A stretch of DNA of 7,342 nt, from assembly GCA_035690425.1 (NCBI GenBank), contig DASSKO010000076.1:1-7342 (forward strand), written 5' to 3'. The notes beneath the pieces were generated by a model that was not told where the DNA came from, did not search any database, and saw only the letters and a program-made list of their open reading frames with translations. The first letter of the stretch is position 1. The number at the start of each line of letters is the position of its first letter. Both the position numbers and the translations under genes were made by a program. Positions 5,973-7,342 of the stretch are shown here, in pieces. This stretch comes from DASSKO01 sp035690425 (lineage in GTDB: Bacteria > Actinomycetota > Actinomycetes > Propionibacteriales > Nocardioidaceae).

Positions 5973-6667
5973 TAGCCCGGCAGCGCCTTCCGGTGGGCCA
6001 GCTCCGCCGGCTCGCCGGCAAAGGCGACCTCGCCCCGCGCGAGCACGTAGACCACGTCGGCCATGCGCAGCGCCTCGCCGAGGTACTGCTCCACGAGCAG
6101 CACCGTCGTGTCCTGACGGGCGAGCTCGGCCACCACCTCGAAGAGCTGGGCCGTGATCCGCGGCGCCAGTCCGAACGAGATCTCGTCGAGCAGCAGCAGG
6201 CGCGGCTTGCGCAGCAGCGCCCGCGACATGGCGAGCATCTGCTGCTCGCCGCCCGACAGGCTGCCGGCCCCCTGGGCCAGCCGGCCGCGCAGCACCGGGA
6301 AGGCGTCGTAGGCGGGGGTGAAGTCGTCGTCGTGCGGGCCGCCGTGCGCGAAGATCGCGAGGTTGTCACGCACGGTCAGGTCAGGAAAGATGCCGCGCTT
6401 CTCCGGGATCAGCACCATCCCCGCGTGAGCCCGGTCGTAGGTCGCGACCCGGTTGACGACCTGCCCCGCCCAGCGCACCGCGCCTGCCCGCACCGGCAGG
6501 GTCCCGGAGATGACCGCCATCGTGGTGGTCTTGCCCGCGCCGTTGGCGCCGAGCAGCGCGGTCACCGCGCCGCGCGGCACCTGCAGGTCGACCCCGTGCA
6601 GCACCTCCACCGGGCCGTAGCCCGCGTGCACCTGCTCGAGCGACAGCTCGACGCCGGGCCCGTTCAT
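5960..6667 (-). CDS. livF: Branched-chain amino acid-type ABC transporter ATP-binding protein LivF
   Basis: LivF is one of two cytosolic ATPases powering import by a LivFGHM-type transporter. The 235-residue product has the usual length. It shows Walker A GANGAGKTT (40-48, K46), the ABC signature LSGGEQQML (137-145) and Walker B RLLLLDE (156-162). The switch position has Q194 (VEQY) in place of histidine, as is usual in LivF. The segment after Walker B reads DEISFGLAP, where DEPSLGLAP is more common; I164-F165-G166 keeps the rest of the LivF-like D-loop. The ATG at 6667 overlaps the livG TGA (ATGA, 4 nt), so the pair is translationally coupled; the reading frame stays open beyond this point but only as a shadow of livG. 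A G-rich run just upstream could serve as a weak ribosome-binding site. The solute depends on the binding protein and is unknown. Confidence 0.94.
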   Translation of the reverse strand: MNGPGVELSLEQVHAGYGPVEVLHGVDLQVPRGAVTALLGANGAGKTTTMAVISGTLPVRAGAVRWAGQVVNRVATYDRAHAGMVLIPEKRGIFPDLTVRDNLAIFAHGGPHDDDFTPAYDAFPVLRGRLAQGAGSLSGGEQQMLAMSRALLRKPRLLLLDEISFGLAPRITAQLFEVVAELARQDTTVLLVEQYLGEALRMADVVYVLARGEVAFAGEPAELAHRKALPGYATV

Positions 6668-7342
6668 CCCCGCCCCGCCGGGTCGAGGTAGACGTCCTGC
6701 ACCCGGTCGTCGAGCTTGACCGACTCGGCGTTGCCGTGGGCGAGCAGCCGCCCCTCGGCCATGGCGTAGACGTCGTCGGCGGCCTCGAAGACGAGGTCGA
6801 CGTCGTGCTCCACCAGCAGCACGGCCACGCCCATCGCGGCGACGTCGCGCAGCACTCCCTGCAGCTCTTCGGTCTCGGTGGAGTCCAGGCCGCTGGCCGG
6901 CTCGTCGAGCAGCAGCACCTTGGGGTCGGTGCACAGCGCCCGGCCGAGCTCCACCAGCCGCAGCGTGCCGGTCGGCAGCGCGCCCGCGGGCGTGTCCTGC
7001 ACGCCGCGCAGGCGCAGCTGGTGCAGCACCTCGCGCACCCGGCGGCGGTCGGCGGCCCGGCTGGGCTCGGGCAGCCCGAGCGTGCCGCGCAGCAGCGACC
7101 CGGGCGTGCGGCCCTCTGCCCCGACGAGCAGGTTGTCGCGCACGGTCATCGTCGCGAAGACGTTGAGCCGCTGGAAGGTCCGTGCGACGCCGAGCCGCGC
7201 GCGTTCGTCGCTGGTCGCCCGGGTGATGTCGCGGCCGTCGAGAAGCACGGTGCCGGCATCGGGTATCTCCATGCCGGTCAGGCAGGCGAACAGCGTCGTC
7301 TTGCCCGCACCGTTGGGCCCGATCAGGGCCGTGACCCGACCC
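6664..7342 (-). CDS. livG: Branched-chain amino acid-type ABC transporter ATP-binding protein LivG (5' end outside window)
   Basis: This is the second ATPase of the LivFGHM-type importer. The gene enters from the right edge, so its N-terminus is missing: 225 codons are visible from 7341. Numbering from there, Walker A is GPNGAGKTT (8-16, K14), the Q-loop is RTFQRLNVF (54-62, Q57), the signature is LPTGTLRLVEL (122-132), Walker B with D-loop is VLLLDEPASGLD (142-153), and the H-loop is VEHD with H179. The signature has LPTGT where typical ABC proteins have LSGGQ; LivG proteins often vary here. The ATG at 7272 is internal, because Walker A lies upstream of it in frame. The end VQDVYLDP resembles the LivG C-terminus (EAYLG). 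The gene overlaps livF by 4 nt. The permease genes livH and livM would be expected upstream, beyond the right edge. Confidence 0.94.
   Translation of the reverse strand, partial: GRVTALIGPNGAGKTTLFACLTGMEIPDAGTVLLDGRDITRATSDERARLGVARTFQRLNVFATMTVRDNLLVGAEGRTPGSLLRGTLGLPEPSRAADRRRVREVLHQLRLRGVQDTPAGALPTGTLRLVELGRALCTDPKVLLLDEPASGLDSTETEELQGVLRDVAAMGVAVLLVEHDVDLVFEAADDVYAMAEGRLLAHGNAESVKLDDRVQDVYLDPAGRG

Noticed and set aside
5960..6934. A longer 324-codon LivF with an N-terminal extension.
   Set aside because: The extra residues are Arg/Ala/Gly-rich and overlap livG in another frame. The ATG at 6667 gives the normal LivF length and the typical 4-nt overlap.
7270..7272. The ATG at 7272 as the livG start.
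   Set aside because: The frame continues upstream to the window edge and encodes the Walker A motif, without which the ATPase would be incomplete.

Overview
The window is a strongly G+C-rich stretch of chromosome. Codons end mostly in G or C, GTG starts are common, genes are tightly packed and there is a TPP riboswitch of the extended kind. All of this suggests an actinobacterium; the genus cannot be read from this sequence. I see no insertion sequence, phage gene, CRISPR array, tRNA or rRNA.

Layout, left to right. (1) 25-1236 (+) is a class III (CaiB/BaiF) CoA-transferase, followed 12 nt later by (2) 1249-2112 (+), a divergent Fpg/Nei-family DNA glycosylase. (3) 2113-2300 holds a weak hairpin, a weak promoter candidate and a well-conserved TPP riboswitch whose 3' end runs into the start codon of (4) 2301-3674 (+), an NCS1-family permease of the CytX type. 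The permease stop codon overlaps the start of (5) 3671-4321 (+), the thiaminase II TenA. (6) 4322-4417 is a short regulatory gap with two perfect inverted repeats. (7) 4418-5950 (+) is a lipoprotein substrate-binding protein of the branched-chain amino acid type with a long flexible linker. (8) 5960-6667 (-) and 6664-7342 (-) are the ATPase subunits LivF and LivG of an ABC importer, overlapping by 4 nt. They converge on the binding-protein gene, and livG runs off the right edge.

How they work together. The riboswitch, cytX and tenA form a thiamin-pyrimidine salvage unit. When TPP is scarce, the permease would import hydroxymethylpyrimidine or an aminopyrimidine from degraded thiamin, and TenA would convert aminopyrimidine to HMP for thiamin synthesis. 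The binding protein and LivFG probably serve one solute importer, although they lie on opposite strands. The permease subunits (LivH/LivM) are not visible and would be expected beyond the right edge, upstream of livG. The CoA-transferase and glycosylase have no evident functional link to each other or to the rest.

Overall this is mostly an ordinary metabolic region, and I found no convincing undescribed system. The points most worth a second look are the glycosylase that has lost the usual Fpg lesion-recognition residues and the zinc-finger arginine, the extra helix in the riboswitch with P1 placed between the ribosome-binding site and the ATG, and the inverted repeats in front of the binding-protein gene.
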